Assembly (NCBI GenBank): GCA_947039515.1
Contig: CAMQYY010000004.1
Span: 20,207 to 84,206, forward strand
DNA length: 64,000 nt
Reading direction: 5' to 3'
Source of the DNA: an uncultured Ureaplasma sp.
GTDB taxonomy: Bacteria; Bacillota_I; Bacilli_A; Mycoplasmatales; Mycoplasmoidaceae
In this document: positions 1 to 10,582 of the stretch, piece after piece
How positions within the stretch are numbered: the first letter of the stretch is position 1
Layout: every line of letters begins with the position of its first letter
Made by a program: the position numbers and the translations under genes
Notes under the pieces: model-generated
Seen by the model: only the letters and a program-made list of their open reading frames with translations
What the model was told of the DNA's origin: nothing
Databases searched by the model: none

Positions 1-361
1 TTGAAACTGGTAGAAATAAAACATACTCATGTTTTAGAAAAAGTCTTTGAAGTTCTTTTTCAACAATTCCAAGAGGAATTGTACTTGTATTATATTTATA
101 ACCATTATCTATGTAATTGAAAATTTCTGAAAGAACTTTATCATTCGTTTCGTCTTCAAAAACATCTATTTCTGCACCTCTTGATCTTGTTACTGAAAAA
201 TTAAGAATAGATATATCCATTTTTTTTGCATCTTCTGGTGAAAGACTATTACTAGAATCTGTTACTAAAGCAATTTTATTTTTACTATGTGTTTTTGATC
301 CCGTTTTATTTTTGGTTTCTTCAATTATAGATGTTTCTGATTTTATTTTTGTAGTAGCCAT
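1..361 (-). CDS. DegV family (FakB-like) fatty-acid-binding protein, C-terminus cut by window edge
   Basis: Reading the minus strand from an ATG at 361 gives about 120 residues with the DegV start 'ALVTDSSNSLSP' near residue 31 and 'TSTIPLG' at the place where the family binds the fatty acid carboxylate. The first 30 residues are a Lys/Ser/Thr-rich extension. DegV proteins (FakB) hold a fatty acid while FakA phosphorylates it; fakA and plsX lie at 28.3-31 kb in this window, which supports that role. The gene continues past position 1, so about two thirds of the protein is missing. It is divergent from thrS. Confidence 0.8.
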   Translation of the reverse strand, partial: MATTKIKSETSIIEETKNKTGSKTHSKNKIALVTDSSNSLSPEDAKKMDISILNFSVTRSRGAEIDVFEDETNDKVLSEIFNYIDNGYKYNTSTIPLGIVEKELQRLFLKHEYVLFLPVS

Positions 362-389
362 ACTAAAAATATCCCTTATATTTGTTAAA

Positions 390-428
390 ATTATAAATAT
401 ATTTATTAAAAATAAATATATTTATAAT
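390..428. repeat. perfect 18-bp inverted repeat in the degV/thrS divergent region
   Basis: The arm 'attataaatatatttatt' is followed by a 3-base spacer (aaa) and its exact reverse complement. It is pure A/T and lies between two divergent genes, just upstream of a TATAAT box for thrS. It could be an operator, a cruciform-forming site, or chance in AT-rich DNA, although 18 exact pairs is long. Confidence 0.7.
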
Positions 429-449
429 TATTTTTTTTAATTATATTAT

Positions 450-455
450 TATAAT
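450..455 (+). promoter_or_regulatory. probable -10 box for thrS
   Basis: A perfect TATAAT lies 24 bases before the thrS ATG. No good -35 element is visible, which is usual for mycoplasma promoters. No T-box leader fits in the short space between this box and the gene. Confidence 0.5.
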
Positions 456-478
456 AGCATTATTAATTAGGATGCTTT

Positions 479-2206
479 ATGATTTTTAAAATTTTAGAAA
501 ATATTTCAATAAATTTATTTTTTCAAACAATTTCAAAACTTTATCCTTTTTCTAAACCTATATCTAGTGGAATAAATGATGAATTAGCTTATTGTGAGTT
601 CGATAATTGTAATATTAGTGATAAAGATTTTAGAAAAATAGAAAAGGCTTTTTTAAAGCTATCAAACGCTGCTTATAATCTTTCTTTAGAAAATAAAAAT
701 CCTGATTCAATTAAAAGAATAAAAGAAACTTATAGTGAATTAGCACTTAATGATGTTTTAAGAAATGAAAATTTTTTAAAAATTAATGATTTTTATATAC
801 CAATAGATAAAGATATTTCAGAGAATGAAATAAAGAACATTAAATCAAATTTAGTTAAAGGTATTTATGTCTTTAGTGTTGGTGGTTCTTATTGAAAAAA
901 TAATTGTAAAAATAAACAATTAATTAGAATTTATTTCTCTTGTAAAAGAACTCAAAAAGAAATGGATGATTTTGTTTTAGAATTTAACGAAAAACAAAAT
1001 AATGATCATAGAAAAATTGGTAAAGATTTAAAAATGTTTACTTTTGATATGTTATCTGGTAAAGGTTTGCCTATTTGATTAAACAATGGTTATATTGTTA
1101 AAAGTCAAGTGAGAAAACTTTTAAATGAAATAGAGTTTCAACACGATTTTAAATTAGTATCAACACCTATTTTAGGAAATGTAGAATTATATAAAACATC
1201 AGGACATTGAAGTCATTATCAAGAAAACATGTTCCCAATCCTTGATTTTGGAGATGAAGAATTGGTTCTAAGACCTATGACTTGTCCTCACCATGTTTTA
1301 ATTTATAAAAATGAAATTCAATCATATCGAGATTTGCCAATTAGACTAGCAGAAGAATCAATGCTTCATAGATATGAATCATCAGGAAGTTTAACTGGTT
1401 TTGAAAGAGTTAGAGAAATGACACTTGAAGATGCTCATATTTTTTGTTCTGAAGATCAAATAAAAGATGAAGTTTTGAATTGCTATCAAATGATTATTAA
1501 AGCTCATAAAAATTTTGATACTAAAATATTACAAGTGGATTTAGCACTTCATAATCCAGATAACAAAGAAAAATTTCATAATGATAATGAACTATGAATA
1601 AAATCTGAAAATCTATTAAGAAAATTATTAAAAGAAAATAATATTGATTTTGTAGAAAAAGTAGGTGATGCTGCTTTTTACGGTCCTAAAATTGATTTTC
1701 AAGTTAAAACAAATTTAAATAGAATTGTTACAATGTCTACAATTCAATTAGATTTTCTTTTACCAAAAAAATTCGATTTGGAATTTAAAGATCATGATAG
1801 CAAAATGAAAACACCAATAATGATTCATTTAAGTACAATTGGTACTTATGAAAGATTGTTATCAATTCTTTTAGAACAAAGTAAGGGAGCTCTAAAAACT
1901 TGACTTTCACCAAGACAAGTTGTTATTATTCCTGTTAATAAAAATAATGAAGAATATGCAAATATGATTCACAATAAATTAAAAATGAATTTTATTAGAA
2001 GTGAAGTTGATTTAAGAAATGAAAGAATTTCTAAAAAAATCAGAGAAGGACAGATTTCAAAAACACCTTATTTGCTTATTCTTGGTGATAATGAACAAAA
2101 TGAACAAACAATATCATATAGAGAATACGGTCAGGAAAATACTAATATTTTAAAAATTAATGATTTTTTAGAAAAAATTGAAAAAATAATTAGGCTAAGA
2201 GAATAA
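479..2206 (+). CDS. thrS: threonyl-tRNA synthetase with degenerate editing domain
   Basis: A 575-residue protein read through several TGA (Trp) codons. It charges tRNA-Thr. The catalytic core is intact: 'MTCPHH' (Zn-binding Cys) near residue 267, motif 2 '[15 protein letters not shown]' with the Zn-binding His, motif 3 '[14 protein letters not shown]', then the anticodon-binding domain with '[12 protein letters not shown]'. The N-terminal TGS domain is absent. The editing domain is badly worn: the HxxxH motif before 'LYP' reads LFFQT, and the usual CRGPH segment is replaced by '[10 protein letters not shown]'. Loss of aaRS editing is known in mycoplasmas. The stop lies 2 nt before the next gene, so the two are probably co-transcribed. 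Confidence 0.95.
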
Positions 2207-2208
2207 TC

Positions 2209-3078
2209 ATGAAAATATCTAATATGATTATTACAATTGATATGAATTCTTCTGATATTCAAAGAAAATTAGTAAATAATAATCGAGAATATTTTGGTAA
2301 TTTTCTTAGTGAAATAGCTATGAATAATTACTTAATTTTTATTACTAATGATTCTTTAAAAGATATTTATGATTTAATGAAAAAATGAAACATTAAAAGA
2401 GGCAATGTTATTGCTTGTAATGGTGCTATTGTTTATGATATTCAATCAAATAACATAATATTAAATAAACCTATAAATATTGATTCACTAAAATATTTAG
2501 TTCATTTTTCAACATTAACAAATGCTTTATTACAATTAAAATCAATAAATAAAACAGTTATCTATTCTTCAGATAAATGATCTAAAAATGATTTTAAAAA
2601 ATTTATTTCAATTAATGAAAAAACAGTTACTAACTATAACAAATTTATTGATTACATTGGTCAAAAACCATTTCATTCAATGGAATTATATAGTCCAAAT
2701 GATGATATTAATTTTAATATTAAATTAAATGATGTTCTAAGTTTTTTTAAAGAAAAAACAATTAATTATCAAGATGTAGGTAATAATTTACATATTTTTA
2801 ATGAGTATAAATGTTCAAAATCATCAGCATTAAAATTTGTATTGAAAAAAATAAGCCCTTACCAAACTATTAAAAGTGATATTTATGTTGCTTTTAATGA
2901 TATTGATAATAAGATTATTAAAAATTTATCTAGTCAAAATTTAATAAATAAAATATTTAAATCAAATATTGATCCTAATGCTAATCATTTTTATATAGAA
3001 AATGATAATGGTGAAAAAGATTCTCTACCTTTTTTATCATTTTATTTAAAGATTATGAAATTATTGAATATGGAATAA
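2209..3078 (+). CDS. HAD-superfamily Cof-like protein, probably catalytically impaired
   Basis: A 289-residue protein that starts 2 nt after the thrS stop. The Cof-type layout is recognisable: 'IACNGAIVYD' near residue 70 and 'SKSSALKFVLKKI' near residue 210. Motif I, normally DxDGT, reads 'TIDMNSSD', so the second Asp (general acid/base) is Asn and the GT is gone. The GDxxND loop reads 'AFNDID', losing Gly-Asp. The fold is likely kept but phosphatase activity is doubtful. Cof proteins usually act on sugar phosphates or flavin nucleotides; no substrate can be inferred here. Confidence 0.65.
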
Positions 3079-3081
3079 AAA

Positions 3082-3166
3082 TGGTGCTGAAAAAGGGACT
3101 TGAACCCTTAAGATATAAATCGGTAGATTTTGAGTCTACTGCGTCTGCCATTCCGCCATTTCAGCA
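3082..3166 (-). tRNA. tRNA-Leu (CAA anticodon)
   Basis: Reverse-complement reading gives a full cloverleaf with acceptor TGCTGAA/TTCAGCA, a long variable arm, T-loop GTTCAAG and encoded CCA. The anticodon stem GTAGA/TCTAC encloses CTCAAAA, so the anticodon is CAA (reads UUG). It converges on the HAD gene, ending 3 nt after that gene's stop. Confidence 0.95.
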
Positions 3167-3258
3167 AATTTAAAAAATTTATCTCAGATATATCAATATA
3201 AATAATATCAAACTAATTTAGTTTATTTATCTTAAAATAAATAGTAATAGTGATTATT

Positions 3259-4257
3259 TTATTTAATTCTTTTTTTTACTAATAAAATTTTTCAAATTTC
3301 ATCAATAAAATTATCACTAGAAATTTCTTCATCAATTAAATCAATTAAAGTTTTTAAAAAAGGATATTCGTCATTTTTAAAAAAACATTCTCTTAAATTA
3401 TTGATAGTTGTAAATCCTTCTATAACTTTGGTGTTATCATTAAGAGCTTTTTTAATTCCAAATTTAGCCACATTATAACCAAAATTAAAATTCCTTGATT
3501 TAATGCTAACACATGTTAAAAATACATCACCAAGAGCTGAATGTGATATTAAATTATCGGTATTAATATCTTTACTCATTAAGTATTTTTTTATCTCATT
3601 CATTATTTCAATGAAAAAGCATGCTTGAGTATTAATAGATTTTTCTTTAAAACTTAAAAAACCCATAAAAATTGCAAAAATATTTTTCATTGCTGAAATA
3701 TATAATAAACTCTCAATATTTTCAGTTACATTTTCGCAAATAAAATAATCATTATCTGAAAAAATCAAATTTGCTTTATTACAAATATCTATGTTCTTTC
3801 CAATTATATTAACAATAGTTCTATTTTTTTCCACAAGTTCAGTTGCAAAAGATGGCCCTATTAATGTCACAATATCTCTATTTAATATTCTTTCAATTAA
3901 ATAACTTATTGGTTTATTGCTCTTCAAATCAAAACCTTTTGAAGTATTAACAATAATTGTATTCTTATTAATTTTGTTCTTATTCAAAATTAAAAATTCT
4001 TCGATTTTATCAGTTGGAATCGCTATTATTATAAAATTCATATCATTAATAATTTCATCAAAATTACTAATAGCATTTATAATAGGTTTAAAAGTTAATT
4101 TTTTTAAAACTTTAGAGTTATAACCTTTTTTAATTTCTTCTAATTGTTCAATATTAATTCCATATATTCAAACTTCATTATTGCTTGAATTATCTAAAAC
4201 TGTGGCAAGAGCAGTTCCTCAAGCTCCAGAACCAATTACTAATATTTTATTTTTCAT
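3259..4257 (-). CDS. gpsA: NAD(P)-dependent glycerol-3-phosphate dehydrogenase
   Basis: A 332-residue protein, normal length for GpsA, ending '..EIWKILLVKKRIK' after a TGA-Trp that cuts the track ORF. It interconverts dihydroxyacetone phosphate and glycerol-3-phosphate, the backbone for phospholipids. The N-terminal Rossmann motif 'VIGSGAWGTALA' is followed by 'NTSKGFD' and 'LIGPSFATEL'. The C-terminal domain has 'SALGDVFLTC' (usually AGxGDLxxTC) and 'EGFTTINNL'. The ATG lies inside the end of der (11-nt overlap), so the pair is an operon and may be translationally coupled. Confidence 0.93.
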
Positions 4258-5587
4258 CAGATTTTTGTCTCTTTCTAGCATTTTTATTTTTTCAATAAAG
4301 TGTAATTGGAACATCATTTAAATCAAAAGCATCTCTAATTTTATTTTCAATATATCTAGCATATGAAAAATGTAATAAATCTGGATTATTACAAAAAATA
4401 GCAATTGAAGGGATTTGAGATTTAAATTGTGTTGCATATGAAATTAATAATCTAGAAGAGCCTTTAAAAATAGGCGCTTGTTGAGTCATTTGTGCTTTTA
4501 GAATAACATCATTTAAAAGTGATGTTGATATTTGAATATTTTTCTTTTCATTAATTTTAGTAATCATATTAAATATGTGATCAATTTTTTTATTATTCAG
4601 AGCGCTAATAAATATTATTGGTGCTCATGATAAATATTTGAATCTATCTCTAACTTTAAGAGTTAATTCATTTTTAGTTTTATTATTAAAATCCATTAAA
4701 TCAATTTTATTAATAATAATTATTGTCGGTATATTAGCATCAAATGCTAATCCGCCTACAACTTCATCTTGTTCAGTGATATCAATAGAACCATCTATTA
4801 ATAATAAGATTAAATCTGATTTTTCAATTGATTTTTGGGTTCTAAAATTTGAAAATTTTTCAATTTGATCGTACTGATATTTTCCTTTTCTTCTAATTCC
4901 AGCGGTATCTATTAATGTATATGCTTGTTTATTATAATTAAATTGAACATCTACTGAATCTCTAGTTGTACCTGGAATTTCACTAACAATTAATCTCTCT
5001 TCATTTAAAATAGTATTTGCTAAAGAACTTTTACCTGCATTAGGTTTTCCAATAATACAAAAATCAATAGATTTTTTTACTTTAATTTCTTCTTTAGGAA
5101 AATTTCTACAAACTTCATCTAATAAATCACCAGTACCAATACCATGTTCTGATGACAAAATAATCGGTTTACCAAAACCTAAAGCATAAAATGAATTTAA
5201 ATCTTTATCATTTTTAAAATTTTCAGCTTTATTAGCTGCTAAAATAATTTTTTTATCTTTTTTATTCTTTCTTAAAAGTTGAGAAATATAAATATCATCT
5301 CTATCAATCCCATTTTTATAAGAAGTTAAAAAAATTATAATATCAGCTTCATTAATAGCACAATCAACTTGCATATTGATATTTTGTTGAAAATCATTTT
5401 TAGAAAGAGTCAAGCCTCCTGTATCTATGATGTTAAATCTTCTAGTTAATCATTCACCTTCATCATAAATTCTATCTCTAGTAACACCTGGAGTATCAAA
5501 AATAATTGATTTTCTTTTATTAATAATCCTATTAAATAAGGTAGATTTTCCAACATTAGGTTTCCCAATGATAGCTACTGTTTTCAC
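4247..5587 (-). CDS. der: ribosome-assembly GTPase Der (EngA)
   Basis: A 446-residue double GTPase needed for 50S subunit maturation. The first G domain begins '[16 protein letters not shown]' with 'DTPGVTRD'. The second has '[15 protein letters not shown]', 'PGTTRDSVD', 'DTAGIRRKG' and 'NKIDLMD'. A KH-like domain follows. I chose the GTG at 5587: an AAGGAGAT Shine-Dalgarno sits directly before it, and the ATG overlapping it is in another frame. The longer track start (5644) adds a non-conserved tail. Three internal TGA-Trp codons split the track ORF. Its 3' end overlaps gpsA. Confidence 0.95.
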
Positions 5588-5720
5588 ATATCTCCTTAAA
5601 TCTAAATTAATATAATTATAATATTTTAAATATAAAATTACCAAATATCTTAATATTAAAATTAGAAATATTAAGATTAAATTTTGTTATTATTTAGTTA
5701 TCTATTTATCAAGAGGTATT

Positions 5721-7670
5721 ATGAATTCAAAATATATAAATGCGATGAAATCTTTAAGTGTTCAAGCAATTAAAAATGCAAAACAAGGACACACCGGAAT
5801 GGCTATATCAGCTACTAGTTTGAATTATAATTTATATACAAATTTTATTAACATTACAACTAAAGATCCTAAATGAATTAATCGTGACAGATTTATATTA
5901 AGTGCTGGACATGGAAGTTTGTCTTTATATACTTTATTACATTTTTCATCAATTTTATCATTAGATGAAATTAAAAATTATCGACAAGAGAATTCTCAAA
6001 CTCCAGGACATCCTGAATATGAAAAAGATAATTTTATAGATGCATCAACTGGTCCATTAGGACAAGGATTAGCTATGGGTATTGGAATGGCTTTTGCTGA
6101 AAAATATTTAAGAGAAAAATATTCTCAATTACCAGGATTGATTGATCATTATACATATATTGTTGTTGGTGATGGTGATATTCAAGAAGGTATTAGCTAC
6201 GAAAGTATGAACATTGCTAGTTTATTAAAATTAAACAAAGTAATAGTTATTCATGACTCTAATGATTATCAACTTGATAGTTCTGTTGAATTAGTAAATA
6301 AAGAAAATCTAAAATTAAGATTAGAATCGCAAAATTGATTTTATCAAAAATGTTCAAATGATCAAAATGAAATAACTGAATGTATTGAAAAAGCTAAAAA
6401 ATCTAAAGTTCCTTCATATATTGAAGTTAAAACTATTATTGGTGAAGGAACAACTAAACAAGCTTCTCACTTTGCACATGGGTTATCTATTGATGATAAT
6501 GAAATAAAAAGTGTTAATAATTATTTCAATATGAATCATGATAATTGAAATTTTGATCAAGATATCTATAACCACTTTAAGGAAAAAGTTGTTGATAGAG
6601 GAAATAAGAAATACTTGGAATGAAAAGATCTTTTTCATAAATATGAAAAAGAACAACCAGAATTAATTAAAAAAATGATTAATGAAATGGAAGATAATAT
6701 TGATTATCGTGATATTTTATCAATTGATAAAATAGAAAATAATCAAGATGCTTCTAAAACATATTTAAAACATTTCTTTGACCAACTAAATCAAAAAGAG
6801 ATGTCAAATATAATAACCTTGTCAGCTGATTTAGCTTCTACAACAAATTGTAAAATTGGTAATGAAAATTTTAATACTGACTTTAAATCTCAATATGTAA
6901 TGTTAGGTATTAGAGAATTTGCTATGAGTGCTTTTCAAAATGGAATTTTATTACATAAAGGCCTTAAATCTTTTTCAGGAACATTTTTATCTTTTTCAGA
7001 TTATATGAAATCATCAATTAGAATTGGTGCATTAATGAAATTAAATACTAACTATATCCTTACTCACGATTCTTATCTAATTGGCGCTGATGGACCTACT
7101 CATCAACCATTTGATCAAATCCCGATGTTAAGAGCAATTGAAAATGTTTATGTTTTAAGACCGAGTAGTTTAATGGAAACAAAAGTAGCAATTGAATCAA
7201 GTCTTAACTCTAAAGATAAAGTTAATTGTATTATTCTTACAAGACAAAGTATTAAAAATAATTATGTCGCTGAATATGATGATATTTTAAAAGGTGCTTA
7301 TATTATTAAGGATAATAAAGAAACTGATATTACATTAATAGCAACTGGTAGTGAAATTGATTTAGCAATTGATGCTAGTGAACTAATTGAAAGAGAAACT
7401 AATAAAAAAGTAAAAGTTGTTTCTTGTTTTAGTTTGAAATTATTTTTAGAACAAGATGAAAAATATATTAAAAATATTATTAATTCAAAATCTCAATTAA
7501 TTTCTATTGAAGCTAGTAGTGATTATATGTGATACAAACTTTCAGATTATACTAATGCTAAATTTAAAATGCTAGGTGCATTTAAATTTGGAAAAAGCAT
7601 GGATGGAAACAAGTTATATAAAGATATGAATTTTAATAAAGAGTATCTTTTAAATATGATTAAAAAATAA
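5721..7670 (+). CDS. tkt: transketolase
   Basis: A 649-residue thiamine-diphosphate enzyme that moves two-carbon units between sugar phosphates, linking glycolysis to pentose phosphates. Visible motifs are 'LSAGHGSLSLY', 'TGPLGQGLAMGIGMA', the ThDP/Mg site 'VGDGDIQEG' and, in the Pyr domain, 'GIREFAMSAFQNG' with 'THDSYLIGADGPTHQP'. It is full length once TGA codons are read as Trp. The ATG is preceded by AAGAGG. It is divergent from der and lies 17 nt ahead of pfkA, suggesting one transcript. Confidence 0.95.
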
Positions 7671-7687
7671 AATTAGAAAGGTTTTTA

Positions 7688-8686
7688 ATGAATACAATTA
7701 AAAAAATTGCTGTTTTAACATCAGGAGGTGATGCTCCTGGAATGAATAAAGCAGTTCATAAATTAGTTCAACTAGCGATGAATAATAATATGAAACCTTT
7801 TGTTGTCTTAGGTGGTTATAAAGGTTTATATGAAGATCAAATTAAAGAAGCTAACATTAAAAAAGTAGAAACTTTTTCAAATGTTTCTGGAACTTCAATA
7901 TTAACTTCAAGATTCCCTGAATTTGAAAACGAAGAAATTAGAAAAGTTTGTGCTGATAATTTAAAGAAAAAAAATATTGATGTTTTATTTGTTATTGGTG
8001 GAAATGGTTCATATCTTGGAGCTGAAAAACTATCAGAATTAGGAATAAAAGTTATTTGTCTTCCTGGAACTATTGATAATGATATTTGTTCAAGCAATAC
8101 AACAATTGGTTTTAATTCAGCTCTTGAAGTAATCATTGATACTATTGATAATTTAAAAACAACATCTTTTTCTCATCAAAATATTATGATTATCGAAACA
8201 ATGGGTAGAGATTGTCCTGATTTAACATTAATGGCAGCTTATGCAACTAAAGTTGATTATATTGTTACTAAAAACAATATCATTACAACTGAAAAATTTA
8301 TTGAAATAGCTAAAAAATTATTAGAAAAAGGTAAAAGATCAATTACTTTTCTTGTTTCAGAAAAAATATATGGCAAAGATGGTTTAGATTCAATTGAAAA
8401 AATTGCTGAACTAATTGAAAAAGAAACAAGTAAGAAAACAAAATTTCATCTAACAGGTTTTACTCAAAGAGGAGCTAATACTATTCCTTTTGACAGAATT
8501 TTAGCAACCAGATTATCAATTTTTGCATTCAAATGTATGATGGATAATATTTTTAATATATCTGTTGGAATTAGAGAAGATCAACTCGGCTTCATGGATA
8601 TTTATGAAGCCAATTCTTTATGTGATATCAAAAAAAGTAACACTATTATTGAAATTGATCAAATTAATGAAATTAATAGTATTTAA
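7688..8686 (+). CDS. pfkA: 6-phosphofructokinase with Asn in the GGDGS motif
   Basis: A 332-residue protein of the PfkA family, which phosphorylates fructose-6-phosphate with ATP. The ATP loop 'LTSGGDAPGMNKAV', the catalytic loop 'LPGTIDNDI', 'TIGFNSAL', 'MGRDCPDLTLMA' and 'GFTQRGANTIPFDR' are all present. The motif that is normally GGDGS reads 'GGNGSY', so the Asp equivalent to E. coli Asp103, which contacts the Mg-ATP, is Asn. Several flanking positions are also unusual (FN for FD/FF, CPD for CGD). The catalytic TIDND is intact, so activity is plausible but perhaps altered. SD AGAAAGG precedes the ATG. Confidence 0.9.
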   Translation: MNTIKKIAVLTSGGDAPGMNKAVHKLVQLAMNNNMKPFVVLGGYKGLYEDQIKEANIKKVETFSNVSGTSILTSRFPEFENEEIRKVCADNLKKKNIDVLFVIGGNGSYLGAEKLSELGIKVICLPGTIDNDICSSNTTIGFNSALEVIIDTIDNLKTTSFSHQNIMIIETMGRDCPDLTLMAAYATKVDYIVTKNNIITTEKFIEIAKKLLEKGKRSITFLVSEKIYGKDGLDSIEKIAELIEKETSKKTKFHLTGFTQRGANTIPFDRILATRLSIFAFKCMMDNIFNISVGIREDQLGFMDIYEANSLCDIKKSNTIIEIDQINEINSI

Positions 8687-8692
8687 ATTAAA

Positions 8693-9571
8693 ATGATCAC
8701 ATTTAGTAATAAAGTTAAAAATGAAATTTGCAATATAGATTTTGAAGATGGTTTTAATGATTCAATATTTTTGCTTTTCTATTTTAATAATTCTCAAGTG
8801 AAAATAGATAAAAATTATTATTATATTTTAATCAATAATAAAAACATTCTTTTTCTATTAAAGAAAAAAATTAAAATAGAGAGAAAAGATTTAAAAATAA
8901 AAATTTTAGTCTCAAAAAATAATGAAAAATCAAAATTGTATTTCAATAAATTATTTTTAGAAGGCATTGATTTTAAAAAAATAAATATTGATGATGATGT
9001 TATTAATAGAAGTATTATTATTGGTGCTTTCTTAAGTAATGGTAGTATTCAAATTTCAGATTTAACGAGCTCATATCATTTTGAAATAAGATCTAAAAAT
9101 AAAAAATATTTAGATTTCATTAAAAAAATATTTGAAAAATATTCTATTTTTAGCAAAATAATCAAAAGAAGAAATAATTTTATTTTGTACATTAAAAAAG
9201 CTGAAAGCATTAGTGATATTTTAAAAATAATGAAGTGTATTAAATCTATGTATGAATTAGAAGATTCAAGAATTAGTAAAGACTTTAATAATTCTTTACA
9301 AAGAACAAATAATCTTGATGTTTCAAATATTAATAAAACAATAAAAGCTTCAGCCATTCATATAAAAATGATTAACAAAATAATTGAAAGAAATGAGTAT
9401 GAATATTTAGATGAAAACATTAAATTATTTTGCCAAAAAAGATTAGAAGAACCTGAAGCATCATTACAACAAATATCTGAAATTATGAATACTAATCATA
9501 ATTTAAACTTATCAAAAAGTAATATTTCAAATTACCTTAGAAAAATAAAAAGTATTTATTCTAAATTGTAA
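8693..9571 (+). CDS. whiA: WhiA-family DNA-binding protein
   Basis: A 292-residue protein starting 6 nt after pfkA. WhiA joins a LAGLIDADG homing-endonuclease-like fold (here 'IIGAFLSNGSIQ' near residue 110 and 'SYHFEIRSK') to a C-terminal helix-turn-helix domain ('LQRTNNLDVSNINKTIKASA', 'LEEPEASLQQISEIMN', 'LSKSNISNYLRKI'). In Firmicutes it influences cell division and chromosome segregation. The N-terminal third is strongly diverged. The last 35 bases, including the stop, are duplicated exactly 1,046 bp downstream. Confidence 0.85.
   Translation: MITFSNKVKNEICNIDFEDGFNDSIFLLFYFNNSQVKIDKNYYYILINNKNILFLLKKKIKIERKDLKIKILVSKNNEKSKLYFNKLFLEGIDFKKINIDDDVINRSIIIGAFLSNGSIQISDLTSSYHFEIRSKNKKYLDFIKKIFEKYSIFSKIIKRRNNFILYIKKAESISDILKIMKCIKSMYELEDSRISKDFNNSLQRTNNLDVSNINKTIKASAIHIKMINKIIERNEYEYLDENIKLFCQKRLEEPEASLQQISEIMNTNHNLNLSKSNISNYLRKIKSIYSKL
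9537..9571 (+). repeat. 35-bp direct repeat, copy 1 (3' end of whiA)
   Basis: The 35 bases from 'ttagaaaaataaaaagta' to the whiA stop codon recur exactly at 10583-10617. The match ends abruptly on both sides. The copies flank a 1,046-bp segment carrying one unrecognised gene. Confidence 0.95.
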
Positions 9572-9847
9572 AAAATAAATAATTCTATTACTTTACATAT
9601 ACTCATTCTGATAATAAGTTAAGGAAGAATATATTTATAAAAAATATTAGGAAATAATTTATTTAGCATATATTAAAGATTAAAGATAAAGTTATTTATT
9701 CAATAGAATTAGAGAAATTAAAATATACTGGATTTGATTTTAATATTATGTTAATTTTAAATATTAAATAACTAAAAAATAAGATAAAAAAATATTTTAT
9801 AATAAAAATTAAAAGTGATTTAAATTAATTTAAGGATGTATAAAAAT
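9572..9847. other. AT-rich stretch inside the segment between the 35-bp repeats
   Basis: About 275 bp with no full gene. A short plus-strand open stretch (about 9682-9768) reads 'KDKVIYSIELEKLKYTGFDF' and ends in a TAA. It has no start codon or Shine-Dalgarno that I can see and may be a gene remnant. The end of the region holds the AAGGA ribosome-binding site for the next gene. Confidence 0.4.
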
Positions 9848-10501
9848 ATGAATAAAAAATTTTATGAATCTTACAAGTCATTAAATATAAAGGGAGTAAA
9901 TTATTTAGAATTATTATCAATAAATTTGCTTAATTGTTTATCAGAAATGAAAGATAAAAGATTAAAATTTTATGAAATTTTTGAATTAGCTAATGTTGAA
10001 GAAAAAGAATTGGTTGTTCTTTCTTTTAATCATCTACATGAATTATTTTGAGATAATTTTTGTAATTTAATGAGAGATTATTCAAATATTTTATATCAAT
10101 TATTAAATAAAATAGAAGGTAAAAAAATAATTCCAGTTGAAAAACATTTAAAAATAAAAGAATATATTGATTCAACAAAATTTATTTCTGTTTTTATGGG
10201 AAGTAAAGAATTTACTGCTTTATCTTTAAGTCTACATAATCATAATATATTAGATTATGGTAACTTAAAATATGATGAATCATTTTCTAAATATAAGGAA
10301 TTTGATAATGTTATTCATTATGATATTGATGATATTAGACATGAATTTGAAAACATATTTTTTTTATTTCAAATTATTGATGATAGTAATTATAATAATG
10401 ATTTATCCAATTTCATTAATAATGGTAAACATATTTTTAATATTGAATATTCACCTATATTTAAGATGTTCGATTTCTTATTAAATAAAATTAAAAAATA
10501 A
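9848..10501 (+). CDS. hypothetical protein in the whiA-serS insert
   Basis: A 217-residue protein when TGA at 10049 is read as Trp; the two track ORFs at 9836 and 10070 are the same frame. I prefer the ATG at 9848 because AAGGA at 9832-9836 is spaced correctly for it and overlaps the earlier ATG. The sequence is rich in Asn, Asp, Ile and Phe, soluble-looking, with no membrane segment or signal peptide. A central part reads 'FISVFMGSKEFTALSLSLHN'. I recognise no family. It sits in a segment bounded by exact repeats of the whiA end, so it may have been acquired. Confidence 0.6.
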
Positions 10502-10582
10502 ATTATTATCATAACTTATAATTATTGTTAATTAATATTAAAATAATCTTTAAAATTTTTTAAAAATAATGAAATTTAAAAT

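Noticed and set aside
9572-10582. Insertion sequence with transposase.
   Set aside because: No transposase motif or terminal inverted repeats seen; only direct repeats of the whiA end.
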